Assembly (NCBI GenBank): GCA_016719565.1
Contig: JADJYU010000007.1
Location: 124,001-188,000 of the forward strand
Reading direction: 5' to 3'
DNA from: Ignavibacteria bacterium
GTDB taxonomy: Bacteria; Bacteroidota; Ignavibacteria; Tepidaquicellales; Tepidaquicellaceae
DNA: 64,000 nt
Part shown: in pieces, positions 63,151 through 64,000 of the stretch
Layout: each line of letters starts with the position of its first letter
How positions within the stretch are numbered: the first letter of the stretch is position 1
Notes under the pieces: model-generated
Told to the model about the DNA's origin: nothing
What the model saw: only the letters and a program-made list of their open reading frames with translations
The model's database searches: none
Made by a program: the position numbers and the translations under genes

Positions 63151-64000
63151 ATGAAAACCGGAAAGATAACAGGTACAGCGATCACATTTGACGATATACT
63201 TCTGAAACCCGCTCACTCAGCTGTGCTGCCAAGAGATGTAGATCTCAGTACTAAACTTACAAAAAACATTACGCTGAATATTCCTCTCCTGTCTGCTGCG
63301 ATGGATACAGTTACTGAAAGTGAAATGGCTATTGCCGTTGCCAGAGAAGGCGGTATGGGTATTATTCACAAAAACATGTCAGCGGAAATGCAGGCGTCTG
63401 AAGTGGATAAGGTAAAGAGAAGCGAAAGCGGTATGATCAGAAATCCGATCACACTTACTTCGGATAAAAAAATATCGGACGCGCTAAAGCTTATGCAGCA
63501 ATACAGCATCTCCGGAATTCCGATCATTGATTCATCCAATAAACTTATTGGTATTTTAACAAACAGGGATCTGAGATTCGAACCGGATGAAACACAGTCT
63601 GTCTCTGAGATAATGACAAAGAAAGATCTGGTAACTGCGCCGCTTGGTACGGATCTTGAAAAAGCGGAAGTAATACTTCAGAGATTCAAGATAGAGAAAC
63701 TTCCGGTCGTTGATAAGAACGGTATTTTAAAAGGACTCATTACATTTAAGGATATTCAAAAGCGGAAAAAATTTCCAAATGCAAGCAAGGACAATTTCGG
63801 AAGACTGAGAGTCGGAGCTGCCGTTGGAATATCCGCGGATACGCTCGACAGAGTGAAGCTTCTCGTGAATTCCGGAGTGGACGTAATTGTAGTTGACACT
63901 GCTCACGGACATTCTAAAGGTGTCATAGAAATGATAAAGAAGATCAAGAAAAATTTTGACATAGAGCTGATCGCAGGTAATGTAGCAACAGCGGAGGCGA
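63151..64000 (+). CDS. guaB: Inosine-5'-monophosphate dehydrogenase, 3' end outside window
   Basis: The first 283 codons are present. They show ITFDDILLKPAHSAVLPRDV, LSAAMDTVTESEMAIAVARE and GGMGIIHKN of the barrel, then a pair of CBS domains (about 95-205: IRNPITLTSDKKISDAL, VSEIMTKKDLVTAP), and the return to the barrel with AAVGISADTLDRVKLL, VVDTAHGHSKGV and IAGNVATAEA. The catalytic cysteine loop lies beyond the window. The enzyme oxidises IMP to XMP for GTP synthesis. It starts at ATG one base after the M23 stop, so the two are probably co-transcribed. Confidence 0.97.
   Translation, partial: MKTGKITGTAITFDDILLKPAHSAVLPRDVDLSTKLTKNITLNIPLLSAAMDTVTESEMAIAVAREGGMGIIHKNMSAEMQASEVDKVKRSESGMIRNPITLTSDKKISDALKLMQQYSISGIPIIDSSNKLIGILTNRDLRFEPDETQSVSEIMTKKDLVTAPLGTDLEKAEVILQRFKIEKLPVVDKNGILKGLITFKDIQKRKKFPNASKDNFGRLRVGAAVGISADTLDRVKLLVNSGVDVIVVDTAHGHSKGVIEMIKKIKKNFDIELIAGNVATAEA

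Noticed and set aside
1..64000. CRISPR arrays, tRNA or rRNA genes, insertion sequences, integrases, prophage genes
   Set aside because: I looked for direct repeat-spacer patterns, cloverleaf arms and transposase or integrase motifs and saw none.

Overview
The window is AT-rich DNA (about one third G+C by eye) with essentially every gene on the + strand. It most likely comes from the Ignavibacteria/Bacteroidota side of the FCB group. The best marker is the secreted protein at 53668-56133, whose C-terminus carries a type IX secretion sorting domain with the core NYPNPFNPST that is typical of Ignavibacteriales. Supporting signs are candidate -7 boxes of the TAnnTTTG type, weak or absent Shine-Dalgarno sites, and very frequent TTG start codons. 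No rRNA, tRNA, CRISPR array, transposase or phage gene is visible.

From 1 to about 51.8 kb there is one long co-directional surface-polysaccharide locus of about 45 genes, packed with 4-base overlaps (ATGA, TTGA, GTGA). It encodes nucleotide-sugar enzymes: a GDP-mannose dehydratase/reductase-like SDR, a Gfo/Idh/MocA dehydrogenase, four DegT-type aminotransferases, a UDP-glucuronate 4-epimerase-like SDR and a membrane UDP-GlcNAc 4,6-dehydratase (PglF/CapD type). It encodes decorating enzymes: a cupin, a sulfotransferase, a formyltransferase-like protein, two left-handed beta-helix acetyltransferases, a GNAT protein, several SAM methyltransferases, two NodB-like deacetylase-fold proteins, two asparagine-synthase-type amidotransferases, an adenylate-forming CapK/PaaK ligase and a WbqC protein. 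It also holds about 16 soluble glycosyltransferases (one with two fused GT4 domains), two polyprenyl-phosphate sugar synthases, two GT-C type membrane transferases, a Wzt-like ABC ATPase with a C-terminal glycan-binding extension, an O-antigen ligase/polymerase-like membrane protein and a PglC-type initiating phosphosugar transferase. A plausible scheme is that PglF, DegT, PglD and PglC homologues (51, 48, 25 and 49 kb) make and load a bacillosamine-type first sugar, the GTs extend it, and the decorating enzymes amidate, acylate, methylate or sulfate it.

From 51.8 to 56.2 kb lie an outer-membrane Wzi-like protein and the T9SS-secreted beta-propeller protein, closed by a strong intrinsic terminator. 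From 56.2 kb to the end are housekeeping or unrelated genes: a ComF-like phosphoribosyltransferase, a lipoprotein multicopper oxidase isolated between two gaps of about 500 bp, a HerA/YjgR-type ATPase, small proteins, a lipoprotein, an M23 peptidase, and the 5' part of guaB running off the window.

The most notable observation is that four genes (GNAT at 30 kb, CapK-like ligase at 37 kb, polyprenyl-phosphate glycosyltransferase at 46 kb, M23 peptidase at 62 kb) have a broken frame or no ordinary start, and each would be repaired by one base in an A or T run. Sequencing error, transcriptional slippage and phase variation are all possible and can be tested. I see no convincing wholly new system; the interest lies in the frame anomalies, unusual active-site residues in the locus enzymes, and a few unexplained non-coding structures.
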